Translations under genes and position numbers: made by a program
Shown: positions 7,611 to 16,076 of the stretch, in pieces
Numbering within the stretch: position 1 is the first letter of the stretch
Layout: each line of letters opens with the position of its first letter
The notes under the pieces: model-generated
Told to the model about the DNA's origin: nothing
The model's database searches: none
Seen by the model: the letters and a program-made list of their open reading frames with translations, nothing else
From: Clostridia bacterium
GTDB lineage: Bacteria; Bacillota; Clostridia; Oscillospirales; CAG-272
Length of the DNA: 52,707 nucleotides
Direction of reading: 5' to 3'
Assembly (NCBI GenBank): GCA_017399145.1
Contig: JAFQEG010000022.1
Location: forward strand, 1-52,707

Positions 7611-8627
7611 TTATTCATCAAATAAATGGCTATATGAATCCTCTCTAAACTCCTTCAAAAAATAAACCGTGTCCCTATCGACCACTAAGGTTTTGTTATT
7701 TAAATAGGATAATTGGTCGTTGGTTGACTCAAAGCGAAGCTTATAGGCACACAATGCTTGATATTTATAGCCTAGCTTTTTATCCTTTTCAATTTGCCCA
7801 TACTTACCATCGCCTAAAAGTGGGCATCCGATAAACGATAGGTGTGCCCTTATTTGATGGGTACGACCTGTCACAAGCTCAATTTCCAAAAGTGAAGCAT
7901 TTATTTTTTTGTTGTAGTCAATTACCTTATATTTTGTAACGATTTCCTTTGCGCCCCTAACCTCTCTATCGTAGATTCTTACTAGATTGGTCCTTGAATC
8001 CTTAATGTGAAATGCCACAAGGGTATCGTTTGCCCTTGGTGGCTTATCGTGGACTGCACAAAGATATTTTTTCGTTATGTAATTTTCTCTTATTCTTTCA
8101 TTGATTTCACGAAGTGCCTCTGCGTCCTTAGCTGAAATAACCATACCACAGGTATTTCTGTCAATTCTATTGCATAAGGCTGGTGCAAAGGAATTTTCCT
8201 CATCTGGCTTATACTCACCCTTTTGTGCAAGATACGCTTGAATATGGTAAATTAGTGTATTTCTATCGTTTGCGTTACCATCTCCACTTACCTTGCCGTC
8301 CCCATCGCCACTATGGACTAAAACACCGGTAGGCTTGTTTGCAATAAGGATTTTTTCATCCTCGTAAACAATGTTTACCTCAGGTCTTATTGTAAATAAT
8401 TCATTTGAGGAAATTTTGTCTGAAAACAAATCCTCCGAAAGAAACATTTGTACAACGTCGCCCTCTAAAAGCATTTGCTTTTGGTCAGCCCTTTTTCTAT
8501 TTACCTTTATTTTTTTAAGCCTTATAGCCTTGTACATAAGGGAAAGTGGAATGCCCTTGACCGTCTTTTGAACAAATTTATCAAGACGTTGCCCTGCATC
8601 ATTTTTATTTATCTTAAACTCTCTCAT
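7611..8627 (-). CDS. RluA-family pseudouridine synthase
   Basis: 338 residues. An N-terminal S4 RNA-binding domain (GQRLDKFVQKTVKGIPLSLMY, first 60 residues) precedes the synthase domain. The active-site motif is LCNRIDRNTCG with catalytic Asp at about 156, where most members have HRLDxxTSG; RTHQIRAHLSFIGCPLLGD matches the second conserved block. It converts uridines in 23S rRNA or tRNA to pseudouridine. The RluC/RluD-like S4 architecture favours rRNA but the position cannot be assigned. A low-complexity insert (SGDGDGKVSGDGNANDRN) lies at about 106-123. Own promoter at 8650-8678. Confidence 0.88.
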   Translation of the reverse strand: MREFKINKNDAGQRLDKFVQKTVKGIPLSLMYKAIRLKKIKVNRKRADQKQMLLEGDVVQMFLSEDLFSDKISSNELFTIRPEVNIVYEDEKILIANKPTGVLVHSGDGDGKVSGDGNANDRNTLIYHIQAYLAQKGEYKPDEENSFAPALCNRIDRNTCGMVISAKDAEALREINERIRENYITKKYLCAVHDKPPRANDTLVAFHIKDSRTNLVRIYDREVRGAKEIVTKYKVIDYNKKINASLLEIELVTGRTHQIRAHLSFIGCPLLGDGKYGQIEKDKKLGYKYQALCAYKLRFESTNDQLSYLNNKTLVVDRDTVYFLKEFREDSYSHLFDE

Positions 8628-8649
8628 TTTATACCTTTCCTTTTATTAT

Positions 8650-8678
8650 ATTCTATCATTGTGCATATCATTTTTCAA
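8650..8678 (-). promoter_or_regulatory. Promoter for the pseudouridine synthase
   Basis: Minus-strand TTGAAA (8673-8678), 17-base spacer, TAGAAT (8650-8655). Confidence 0.7.
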
Positions 8679-8718
8679 GTATATTTAGTTTTTTTCGAAT
8701 ATTAATTTTTCAAATGTA

Positions 8719-8746
8719 TTGACTAGTCTCAAAAAAAGTGTATAAT
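8719..8746 (+). promoter_or_regulatory. Promoter for mtaB
   Basis: TTGACT (8719-8724), 16-base spacer, TATAAT (8741-8746). Confidence 0.7.
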
Positions 8747-8760
8747 TAAATTGCAATTCT

Positions 8761-8796
8761 GCACCAAGGCTTTCTTCGTTTTGGTGCTTTGTTTTT
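8761..8796 (+). terminator. Leader hairpin before mtaB, possible attenuator
   Basis: GCACCAA and TTGGTGC form a 7-bp stem around a 13-base loop, followed by TTTGTTTTTG. It lies between the promoter and the mtaB ribosome site (AAAGGGGG), so it may end part of the transcripts. No ligand-binding fold was recognised. Confidence 0.35.
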
Positions 8797-8819
8797 GAAA
8801 TTGTGAAAGGGGGATTTAT

Positions 8820-10133
8820 ATGAGTAAAAAAATAACTGCTTCCGTTTTAACTCTTGGCTGTCGTGTTAATCAATATGAAAGCGATTACATAATGGAAGAG
8901 TTAGAAAAGCAAGGTGTTGAGATAGTTAAGCATGGCCGTGGCTGTGATATATACGTAATTAATACCTGCACGGTTACTGCCGAAAGTGACAGAAAATCTC
9001 GTCAGCTTATTAGAAAATGTATAAAAGCCTCCCCAAATGCAATAATTATTGTAACCGGTTGCTTTTCACAAATTAATCCAGACATTGCAAGTAAAATCGA
9101 AGGTGTACACTACGTTTGTGGTAACAATATTAAATCTCAAATTCCTAAAATTATTTTTCAGCTTTTAGAGAAAAAGCCGGAGGAATGCGTTGTAAATATG
9201 GGCTCTATTCACAATGGTTGCTTTGACGTAATGGGTGTTGGTGCCCCCATTACTAGGACTAGGGCTTTTATTAAAATTGAGGACGGCTGTGACTCAAAAT
9301 GTGCCTACTGTATTATTCCTAAGGCTAGAGGTGGGGTAAGGTCAAATTCCTGTGAAAACGTAATTAAAGAGGTTGAAAATATCGCAAATCAGGGCTGTGT
9401 TGAGGTTGTGCTAACTGGAATTGAAACTGCATCCTACGGTAAGTATTTGAAAAACGGCTTTGGTCTTGCTGACCTTATCGAAAGAGTTTCACAAATTGAC
9501 GGTATAAAGAGAATTCGTCTTGGGTCCCTAGACCCTAGTGCAATTACTAAGGATTTTGTTGATAAGGTTAGGGGTATCAAAAAGCTAATGCCTCATTTTC
9601 ATATATCTATGCAAAGTGGCTGTACAAAAACCTTAAATGCAATGCGTAGAAAATATAACATTGATATGGCAAAGAAAAACATTGCTTACTTAAAGGAATG
9701 TATTCCTAGTGTTATGCTTTCTGCTGACGTTATTACTGGTTTCCCCGGTGAGAGTCGGTTGGACTTTGACGAAACCTTACAATTCTTTAATGAAGAGGAG
9801 TTTTGGCATCTTCATATTTTTCCTTACTCGCAAAGACAAGGGACGGAAGCCTCGACAATGGCAAATCAAATTCCAGATGGCGTAAAAAAGGGTCGCTTAT
9901 ATGCGCTGGATAATCAGCAAAAGGAAATCAAAAAGAGGATTGCCGAAAAATACGTCTGTGGTTACGTAACCGACGTATTATTCGAAACCTTTGATACCGA
10001 ATATGCCCATGGACATACACCTGAGTTTTTTGAAATAAGGGTGCCTAGCGATAAAAATTATAGTGGTCAAATTCTACCTGTTAGGATTACCGGCTTTGAT
10101 GGCGAAGGATTTATTGGTGAATTTATAAAATAA
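8820..10133 (+). CDS. mtaB: tRNA t6A37 methylthiotransferase MtaB
   Basis: Radical-SAM enzyme that adds a methylthio group to threonylcarbamoyl-A37 of ANN-decoding tRNAs. The 437-residue protein has the N-terminal MTTase domain with three cluster-binding cysteines (Cys14 in TLGCRVNQYES, Cys50 in INTCTVT, Cys81 in TGCFSQ), the radical-SAM CxxxCxxC at Cys157, 161 and 164 (GCDSKCAYCIIPKARGG), and a C-terminal TRAM-like domain. The TLGCRVNQYES start is typical of MtaB rather than MiaB or RimO. Translation starts after an AAAGGGGG site. It ends in a strong hairpin. Confidence 0.93.
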   Translation: MSKKITASVLTLGCRVNQYESDYIMEELEKQGVEIVKHGRGCDIYVINTCTVTAESDRKSRQLIRKCIKASPNAIIIVTGCFSQINPDIASKIEGVHYVCGNNIKSQIPKIIFQLLEKKPEECVVNMGSIHNGCFDVMGVGAPITRTRAFIKIEDGCDSKCAYCIIPKARGGVRSNSCENVIKEVENIANQGCVEVVLTGIETASYGKYLKNGFGLADLIERVSQIDGIKRIRLGSLDPSAITKDFVDKVRGIKKLMPHFHISMQSGCTKTLNAMRRKYNIDMAKKNIAYLKECIPSVMLSADVITGFPGESRLDFDETLQFFNEEEFWHLHIFPYSQRQGTEASTMANQIPDGVKKGRLYALDNQQKEIKKRIAEKYVCGYVTDVLFETFDTEYAHGHTPEFFEIRVPSDKNYSGQILPVRITGFDGEGFIGEFIK

Positions 10134-10137
10134 AGAA

Positions 10138-10168
10138 AGGCAAGCACTTTTCGTGCTTGCCTCTTTTA
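10138..10168. terminator. Terminator after mtaB
   Basis: Stem AGGCAAGCAC / GTGCTTGCCT followed by CTTTTATT; flanked by A-rich sequence so it may also serve the convergent SPFH gene. Confidence 0.85.
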
Positions 10169-11140
10169 TTATTTCTTGTCTGTTTTAGCACTCTCAGAGA
10201 TTGCATTTACTAGTCCTACAACACCTTGAAGGTCGCTTGGAATAATCACCTTTGTAGAATTTCCGTTAGCTACCTTTTCAAAGGATTCTAGCTTTTTAAG
10301 TGTTATATATGCATTATCCGGATTTGCTTCGTTAATAAGCCTAATGGACTCAGCCTGTGCTTGATTGATTTTGAGAATAGCCTCAGCCTCACCCTCTGCT
10401 TGTCTAATTTTTGCTTCCTTTTCTGCCTCGGCGCGAAGAATTGCTGATTGCTTTTCTGCCTCTGCCTCAAGAATTTGGCTTTCCTTTTTACCCTGTGCTA
10501 CAAGAATGCTACTAGACTTTTCACCCTCGGCACGAAGGATTGCCTCACGCCTTTGACGCTCTGCCTTCATTTGCTTTTCCATCGCATCCTGAATTTCTGC
10601 AGGTGGCTTAATATTTTTCAACTCTACTCTGTTGATTTTAATTCCCCATGGGTCGGTTGCTTCGTCAAGAATCGAACGAATTTTTGCATTGATTGTATCT
10701 CTTGAGGTAAGTGTGTGGTCAAGCTCAAGGTCACCTATGATATTACGAAGAGTTGTTGCTGTAAGGTTTTCAATTGCGGCAATTGGATTTTCAACGCCGT
10801 ATGCATAAAGCTTTGGGTCTGTGATTTGGAAGAATACAACCGTATCAATTTGCATTGTTACGTTATCCTTTGTAATAACAGGCTGTGGTGGAAAGTCGGC
10901 AACCTGCTCCTTAAGTGAAACCTGCTTTGAAATTCTATCAATTAGTGGAACTAGCCAGTGAATACCTGTATCCCAAGTGCGGTAATACGCACCTAGTCTT
11001 TCAACTACGTACGCCTTTGATTGAGGTACGATTTTGATGTTGATTATTGCTACAATTGCTAAAGTTAAAAGCACGATTGCTGCAATAACACCAAAGATCA
11101 TTCCACCGTTGTTTTGCATTGCTAGTAAAATGTTGTTCAT
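10169..11140 (-). CDS. SPFH / band 7 family membrane protein
   Basis: 323 residues, stomatin/QmcA-like. One N-terminal membrane helix (about 15-33) is followed by an SPFH domain (SKAYVVERLGAYYRTWDTGI, KEQVADFPPQPVITKDNVT) and a long alanine/glutamate-rich coiled coil from about 200 to 270 with repeated AEGEK and EAEKQSAILRAEAEKE segments. Such proteins assemble into ring-like scaffolds at membrane microdomains. It follows an NfeD-like gene with 14 bases between them, the classical NfeD-SPFH pair. The ribosome site AAAGGAGA supports the chosen start. Confidence 0.92.
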   Translation of the reverse strand: MNNILLAMQNNGGMIFGVIAAIVLLTLAIVAIINIKIVPQSKAYVVERLGAYYRTWDTGIHWLVPLIDRISKQVSLKEQVADFPPQPVITKDNVTMQIDTVVFFQITDPKLYAYGVENPIAAIENLTATTLRNIIGDLELDHTLTSRDTINAKIRSILDEATDPWGIKINRVELKNIKPPAEIQDAMEKQMKAERQRREAILRAEGEKSSSILVAQGKKESQILEAEAEKQSAILRAEAEKEAKIRQAEGEAEAILKINQAQAESIRLINEANPDNAYITLKKLESFEKVANGNSTKVIIPSDLQGVVGLVNAISESAKTDKK

Positions 11141-11154
11141 TCGTTTTATCTCCT

Positions 11155-11604
11155 TTACAAATTATTCTGATTTTTGGGTGCTACTATCGCCTTGTTTCCT
11201 TCAACTCTTTTGAAGATAACAATCTCACCCTCTTTAATAACTTGATTATCCTCTGATTTCGCACTCCAAACCGTGCCTCTTAGCTTTACTGCGCCCTTGC
11301 CACTTATGTTTTCGATTTCCTCAACCACTATTGCTTCATTGTCAATTAGTAAGTCAAGATTTGTTTTTTGTGCGTCAGTGCGTCTTCTTAGTAATTTCTT
11401 TACAAGAGGTCTAGTTGCAAATAGCAGTGCTACTGACAATACTACAAATACTATTATTTGCCAATAAATTGGGAAATTATTTGCAATTGCAGTAATTATT
11501 GCAACAACACCTGCACTCGCTGCAAACCATACTGTTACAAATTGTGTGGTTACTATTTCTACCACTAAAAGTCCTATTGCTAATGCTAGCCAAAACCATT
11601 CCAT
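11155..11604 (-). CDS. NfeD-like membrane protein
   Basis: 149 residues: two to three membrane helices in the first 75 residues (MEWFWLALAIGLLVVEIV onwards), then a basic linker (KKLLRRR) and a C-terminal OB-fold domain with GKGAVKLRGTVWSAKS, the NfeD signature. It partners with SPFH proteins in the membrane, and the partner gene is directly downstream. I chose the ATG at 11602-11604 because GGGAGGT precedes it; an upstream extension of the frame would run through the promoter. It lacks the long N-terminal protease domain of full-length NfeD. Confidence 0.88.
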   Translation of the reverse strand: MEWFWLALAIGLLVVEIVTTQFVTVWFAASAGVVAIITAIANNFPIYWQIIVFVVLSVALLFATRPLVKKLLRRRTDAQKTNLDLLIDNEAIVVEEIENISGKGAVKLRGTVWSAKSEDNQVIKEGEIVIFKRVEGNKAIVAPKNQNNL

Positions 11605-11625
11605 AAAGTTTACCTCCCTGAATAA

Positions 11626-11654
11626 ATTATACCATCTTTTGGAATAAAAGTAAA
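11626..11654 (-). promoter_or_regulatory. Promoter for the NfeD-SPFH operon
   Basis: Minus-strand TTTACT (11649-11654), 17-base spacer, TATAAT (11626-11631), just 22 bases before the NfeD start. Confidence 0.7.
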
Positions 11655-11671
11655 TACCTTTCGCTTCGATT

Positions 11672-12709
11672 TTATACTGTGACAAAATCTTTTTTTCTAG
11701 TTTTATCAAGCTGTGAAAGATAAATCGACATATTGCGGTCAAGTACCATATTAAGACTGTATTTCTCGCAATCATATTTTCTTTCGGTTATGCTTGAATT
11801 TGATATTTTCTCAACAAATTCGCTTGTATTATCAGCTGTAAATAAAAGACTGCTGTCAAGCAAATCACTATGTCCTTTTATATTAGATGCGACGATTGGC
11901 TTATCAAGATACATTGCCTCAAGAATATTAAAGGGTAAGCCCTCGATTTTTGAAGCTGATACATAAACGCTTGCCTTATTTATATAGTAAGAAACATTCC
12001 TTTCGTAGCCTGTTATTGTGACTCTGTTTTCAAGGTTATTCTTCTTTGCTAATCCTTCAAGTTTTTTTCTTTCCTTTCCGTCGCCTACTAAGATAAGCTT
12101 GTGGTTAGGAAGGAATTTCATAGCATTTATAAGAAATACTTGATTCTTTCTTTTGCTTAACTCACCAACAAATACAAGTGTGTTTTCTTCTTCCTTATTT
12201 TCTCTTGATAGCCTTGAAAAATCTATACCTATACCGTCAATTTTAGACACTCCATCAAGGGAAAGGTTATTTTTTGTTGCAATCTCATAATCCTCGTTAT
12301 TCATTACAAGGATATGGTCTGTTTGTTTTTTTGTGATTTTTTCGCAAAGCAAGTACAGGGTATTGTGAAGCTTAGAAAAGCCACTTCCAAATAAATATCC
12401 ATGGACTGTATTTACTATTCTTGGTCTATTTTTCAAGCCCTTTAGTGATAATCTCACTAAAAATGCAGAAAGCGAGGTATGTAGGTAAATAATGTCGAAT
12501 TTTTCTTTTTTTATTATCTTTCTAATTTTAGGTAGAAGAAACAGATTTTTAGGTGACGTTACGCTTTTTTCAAAGGGTATATCAAAATCTGCGCCTTCTC
12601 CCCTTGCCATAACATATACCGAGTGTCCTTGTGCCTTAAAGTAGTCTATGTATGGCTTGTGGAAATTATTAATGTGCACCATATTCGATGCAGAAATAAG
12701 TATTTTCAT
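11672..12709 (-). CDS. GT4-family glycosyltransferase
   Basis: 345 residues with the GT-B fold. The N-terminal half has IIYLHTSLSAFLVRL and the acceptor-side VNTVHGYLFGSG; the C-terminal nucleotide-sugar domain has LVFVGELSKRKNQVFLINAM and the retaining-enzyme EX7E segment ASKIEGLPFNILEAMYLDKP. It resembles EpsD/PglA-type transferases that add the second sugar to a lipid-linked repeat unit. Its start overlaps the end of the sugar-phosphate transferase by four bases, so it probably acts right after that enzyme. Donor and acceptor cannot be assigned. Confidence 0.85.
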   Translation of the reverse strand: MKILISASNMVHINNFHKPYIDYFKAQGHSVYVMARGEGADFDIPFEKSVTSPKNLFLLPKIRKIIKKEKFDIIYLHTSLSAFLVRLSLKGLKNRPRIVNTVHGYLFGSGFSKLHNTLYLLCEKITKKQTDHILVMNNEDYEIATKNNLSLDGVSKIDGIGIDFSRLSRENKEEENTLVFVGELSKRKNQVFLINAMKFLPNHKLILVGDGKERKKLEGLAKKNNLENRVTITGYERNVSYYINKASVYVSASKIEGLPFNILEAMYLDKPIVASNIKGHSDLLDSSLLFTADNTSEFVEKISNSSITERKYDCEKYSLNMVLDRNMSIYLSQLDKTRKKDFVTV

Positions 12710-14070
12710 TTTACGTACTTTTCGTTTCTATTAAACATTTTAAATGGTGTTATCAAAATAATTTTGATGTCACTAAAAATTGTCCAGCTTTCTATGTACT
12801 GTATATCAAGCTCAATTCTTCTTTCAATAGAGGTGTCTCCTCTATAGCCATAGATTTGTGCAAGGCCAGTTATACCCGGCTTAACCTGATGCTTTACCTT
12901 GTAAAGAGGTATTGTTTTCGAATACTCCTCCACGAATTTTGGTATTTCCGGTCTTGGTCCTACTATGGACATTGTGCCAAACAAAACGTTGAATAGCTGT
13001 GGCAATTCGTCAATTCCTGTTTTTCTCAAAAACGTGCCAAATTTGGTTTTACGTGGGTCGTAATCTGTTGTCCATGCCATATCTGACATTTCGTTAACCT
13101 TCATTGACCTAAATTTGTACATTGTAAATTCCTCGTTATTTTTGCCTACTCTTCTTTGCTTGAAAATAACCGGTCCCTTTGATGAAAGCTTGACTCCGGT
13201 TATTGCAAACAACATAAGAGGTAAGGTTAAAATAATCAGAACGAGAGATACAAATATATCAATTACTCTTTTTGCAAAGGCATTTACCATATTGTCAAGA
13301 GGTATTGCCCTAGTATTGATAATGGGAAGAGTGCCTAGCATATCAACCTGACACGTAGATTTAAAATACTCAAAGGTTGATGGAATGATAACAGTGCGCA
13401 CACCGTTATGGTCGCATATATTAACAAAGTCTGTTATTAAATCGTTTTCATTTCCGTTTAAGGCGATTACCACCTCGTGTGGCTTTACCTCCTTAATTAC
13501 TCTTTCAAGCTCTTCATATTCGCCCAGCTTTGCTATTTCATTTTCCTCTATATTTGAAACACAGCCAACTATATCATAGCCTAGGTGTGGGTGGTCTGTC
13601 ACCTGATGCTTATATTCAAGTGCCGATGCACCGCCTCCTACTAAGAGTATTCTCTTTTTTAGTCTAGTCCTTTTTCTTGCGGAATGTAATACCTTTATGC
13701 TGATAGTTCTTTTTATTGAAACTAATACGAAGGAAATTCCTGTCGCAACAAGCGAGGTGTAGAAAAACTCATTCATTTTTGAGAACAAGCTAATCAAAAT
13801 GATGCCTATTCCTAAAATTAGCAAGTCGGCTACAAAAAGCTTTAAAAGCACCTTGTGTAGTCTTAAAAGTAGCTTCGAGGTATACATATCAAAAATGAAG
13901 TACACTATTACACTAACTAGGGAAATAGCAACTGCTACCACAATCGCTGTACCACCAACAGGCACAGTGTTATTCATAATAAGCATAGCAAGACAAATTG
14001 AAGCAAAATTTATTCCTGCCTCAAGTACACAGCTAAAGCCCTTGGATAGGGTTTGATTATTCTGTCCCAT
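12706..14070 (-). CDS. Polyprenyl-phosphate glycosyl-1-phosphate transferase
   Basis: 454 residues, WbaP/EpsL-like. About four N-terminal membrane helices (to about residue 110), a nucleotide-binding CoA-binding-like domain (ILLVGGGASALEY), another helix, then the catalytic PglC domain with KQRRVGKNNEEFTMYKFRSM and RKTGIDELPQLFNVLFGTMS, including the Asp-Glu pair of the family. It primes polysaccharide synthesis by loading a sugar-phosphate on undecaprenyl phosphate at the inner membrane. It is third in a four-gene export and assembly operon; a hairpin lies between it and the upstream ABC gene. Confidence 0.9.
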   Translation of the reverse strand: MGQNNQTLSKGFSCVLEAGINFASICLAMLIMNNTVPVGGTAIVVAVAISLVSVIVYFIFDMYTSKLLLRLHKVLLKLFVADLLILGIGIILISLFSKMNEFFYTSLVATGISFVLVSIKRTISIKVLHSARKRTRLKKRILLVGGGASALEYKHQVTDHPHLGYDIVGCVSNIEENEIAKLGEYEELERVIKEVKPHEVVIALNGNENDLITDFVNICDHNGVRTVIIPSTFEYFKSTCQVDMLGTLPIINTRAIPLDNMVNAFAKRVIDIFVSLVLIILTLPLMLFAITGVKLSSKGPVIFKQRRVGKNNEEFTMYKFRSMKVNEMSDMAWTTDYDPRKTKFGTFLRKTGIDELPQLFNVLFGTMSIVGPRPEIPKFVEEYSKTIPLYKVKHQVKPGITGLAQIYGYRGDTSIERRIELDIQYIESWTIFSDIKIILITPFKMFNRNEKYVK

Positions 14071-14092
14071 TGTGTTACCTCCTATAAAAATT

Positions 14093-14122
14093 AAAGCACT
14101 AATCCTGAGATTAATGCTTTTT
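14093..14122 (-). terminator. Intra-operon hairpin
   Basis: AAAGCATTAAT and ATTAGTGCTTT pair on the minus strand, followed by AATTTTTAT. It lies in the 40-base gap between the ABC ATPase and the sugar-phosphate transferase, so it may partly end transcription and lower expression of the last two genes. Confidence 0.5.
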
Positions 14123-14998
14123 TTGTTTTTTTAGCCAATCGCAGTATCTTAAATATTCTGCACAAACCTTTGCCGAATCACCATAAGCCCTAACCTTAGC
14201 ATTTTCTATCCAAATTGTTTTTTGGCATAGTCTTTTTATTTCGGCAAGGTTGTGGGAAACAATAACGAAGGAAACTCCGTCGCGTCTCATTTCCTCAATT
14301 TTGTTTGCACACTTTGAACGGAAGCTTTCGTCGCCTACTGACAAAATTTCATCTACAAGCAAAATGTCTGGGTTTACGTCTATGGCAATTGCAAAGCCAA
14401 GTCTTGCAACCATACCTGACGAAAAATTCTTTAGTGGTATGTGCATATGGTCATGTAGCTCAGCAAAATCTACGATTTCTTGATATTTCTTTTCTATGTC
14501 TTTTCTTGAGTAGCCAAGAATAGCACCGTTTAGGTAAACGTTTTCCTTAGCAGTCGCTTCATAGTCGAAGCCTGCGCCTAGATTGATTAGTGGTGCTACC
14601 TTACCTACAACCTTTACCGTACCCTCAGCGGCAGGTAAAATATCTGTTAATAATTTTAAAAGTGTACTCTTTCCTGCACCATTGTGACCTATAACGCCGA
14701 TTGACTCACCCTTTTTAATTGTGAATGAAACGTTATCTAGCCTTCTATCCTTTTTCTTTTCAAGCTTGCCTCTGAAAAACCTTACTACCCATTCCTTAAG
14801 GTTATCAACCTTTTCATCACGTACAAGATAGTCAGCTGAAACATTTTTAACTTGTATAGCTATTTCTTCCTCTGGTATTTCCTCATCAACCAAAATATCA
14901 TAGCTAAAGGGAAATTCTTCCTTTTCCGGGGTCTCTACCTTAGGATTTTCTTCAGGTATACCCTTTGTATTTTTAATATCTTCCACTTTTTTCTCCAT
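14111..14998 (-). CDS. Polysaccharide ABC exporter, ATP-binding subunit
   Basis: 295 residues, TagH/Wzt-like. An acidic, low-complexity N-terminal stretch of about 45 residues precedes the ATPase: Walker A GHNGAGKST at about 104-112, signature KNFSSGMVARLGFAIA, Walker B DILLVDE with LSVGDESF following, and the switch His in IVSHN. These features and the LEK-rich insert before Walker A are typical of exporters for teichoic acid or O-antigen-like glycans. No C-terminal carbohydrate-binding domain is present. It follows the permease gene by five bases. Confidence 0.92.
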   Translation of the reverse strand: MEKKVEDIKNTKGIPEENPKVETPEKEEFPFSYDILVDEEIPEEEIAIQVKNVSADYLVRDEKVDNLKEWVVRFFRGKLEKKKDRRLDNVSFTIKKGESIGVIGHNGAGKSTLLKLLTDILPAAEGTVKVVGKVAPLINLGAGFDYEATAKENVYLNGAILGYSRKDIEKKYQEIVDFAELHDHMHIPLKNFSSGMVARLGFAIAIDVNPDILLVDEILSVGDESFRSKCANKIEEMRRDGVSFVIVSHNLAEIKRLCQKTIWIENAKVRAYGDSAKVCAEYLRYCDWLKKQKKH

Positions 14999-15003
14999 TT
15001 AAA

Positions 15004-15927
15004 TTACAGATTGTAGATAAATCTACGTCTTGTGCAAGCAAACACAATTGTTCCTATTGCAAAAGTGCCTATCCCGATTGCATATATTGTTAGCAAGCTC
15101 CAAGGGTCGAAGGATTCAATTCCTAAAGAGCATCTAAATGCAATATCTCTAAAAAATTCCACAAAGTGATACATTGGATTTGCCTTAATTATGAACAGAA
15201 TGAAATCTGAGCCTGCTGGTGCGTTAGGTCCCTCAAATCTATCAAGCTTGTAGAACATAGGGGTTAGGTATGTCCAAAGTGTCAAGAATACGTTGTAGAA
15301 ATGTTGAACGTCTCTGAAGAACACAAACAAGGTCGAAAGTATCAAGGACAAGCCATAGCTAAACAAGAATAATGCAGGTAGCATTACAAGCACTAGCAAG
15401 AGATATGGGCTAAACATTGACCACGAGGAAACCATATTTGGTACAGCAACCGTTCCTATGTTTATCTCTGGATTCAAGAATGCTACGATGAACATTACAC
15501 CGAAAAATGCAATTAATGAAAAGCCAAAGTTAATGCAAGCAGTTAAATTGCAAGAAATTGGGAAAACATACTGTGAAATTTTGTTCTTTGTTAAAAGTCC
15601 ACGATTGTTAACAATTGAAGTCATAGACTGAGTTGTACCGGCTCTCATTACAGCGAATGAAATTGTACCACAGAAAAGATACAGGGAATAGGTTGGGTCG
15701 TTTCCATAGCCCAAAACTGTACCGAAGACAACTAGCATTACAAGCATATTAAGTAATGGTTGAAGAACAGTCCACATTACTCCAATTACAGAGTTACGAT
15801 ATTGAATTTTAATGTTTCTGTATACTAGCTCACGAACAATGTTTGCATTTTTCTTAAAGCTAGTAGTTTTCTTTAGCATCCATTCCTTAAAGGTTGATGG
15901 CGCATTAGTTTCTTTTACTTGTTCCAT
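15004..15927 (-). CDS. Polysaccharide ABC exporter, permease subunit
   Basis: 307 residues, TagG/Wzm-like ABC-2 permease. The amphipathic N-terminus (ELVYRNIKIQYRNSVIGVMW) is followed by six predicted membrane helices, with the conserved FRDVQHFYNVFLTLWTYLTPMFY segment between helices 4 and 5. It works with the ATPase encoded immediately downstream to move a lipid-linked polymer across the membrane. It is the first gene of the operon and has a near-perfect promoter at 16009-16037. Confidence 0.92.
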   Translation of the reverse strand: MEQVKETNAPSTFKEWMLKKTTSFKKNANIVRELVYRNIKIQYRNSVIGVMWTVLQPLLNMLVMLVVFGTVLGYGNDPTYSLYLFCGTISFAVMRAGTTQSMTSIVNNRGLLTKNKISQYVFPISCNLTACINFGFSLIAFFGVMFIVAFLNPEINIGTVAVPNMVSSWSMFSPYLLLVLVMLPALFLFSYGLSLILSTLFVFFRDVQHFYNVFLTLWTYLTPMFYKLDRFEGPNAPAGSDFILFIIKANPMYHFVEFFRDIAFRCSLGIESFDPWSLLTIYAIGIGTFAIGTIVFACTRRRFIYNL

Positions 15928-16008
15928 TTTTAATTCCTATTTTTTATTTTGCAAATTTTGTCTATTTTTCGCTAAAAATAGTGGCAAATTAATAAACCAC
16001 ATATTTAT

Positions 16009-16037
16009 ATAATAACATACAGTTAAGTATTTGTCAA
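16009..16037 (-). promoter_or_regulatory. Promoter for the polysaccharide operon
   Basis: Minus-strand TTGACA (16032-16037), 17-base spacer, TATTAT (16009-16014). Confidence 0.78.
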
Positions 16038-16076
16038 GTAAAGTAGTTTAATTGAGAAAAATACCAAATTTGTAAT

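Noticed and set aside
11605-11775. Extension of the NfeD-like protein by 57 residues
   Set aside because: It runs through the promoter and the end of the next gene.
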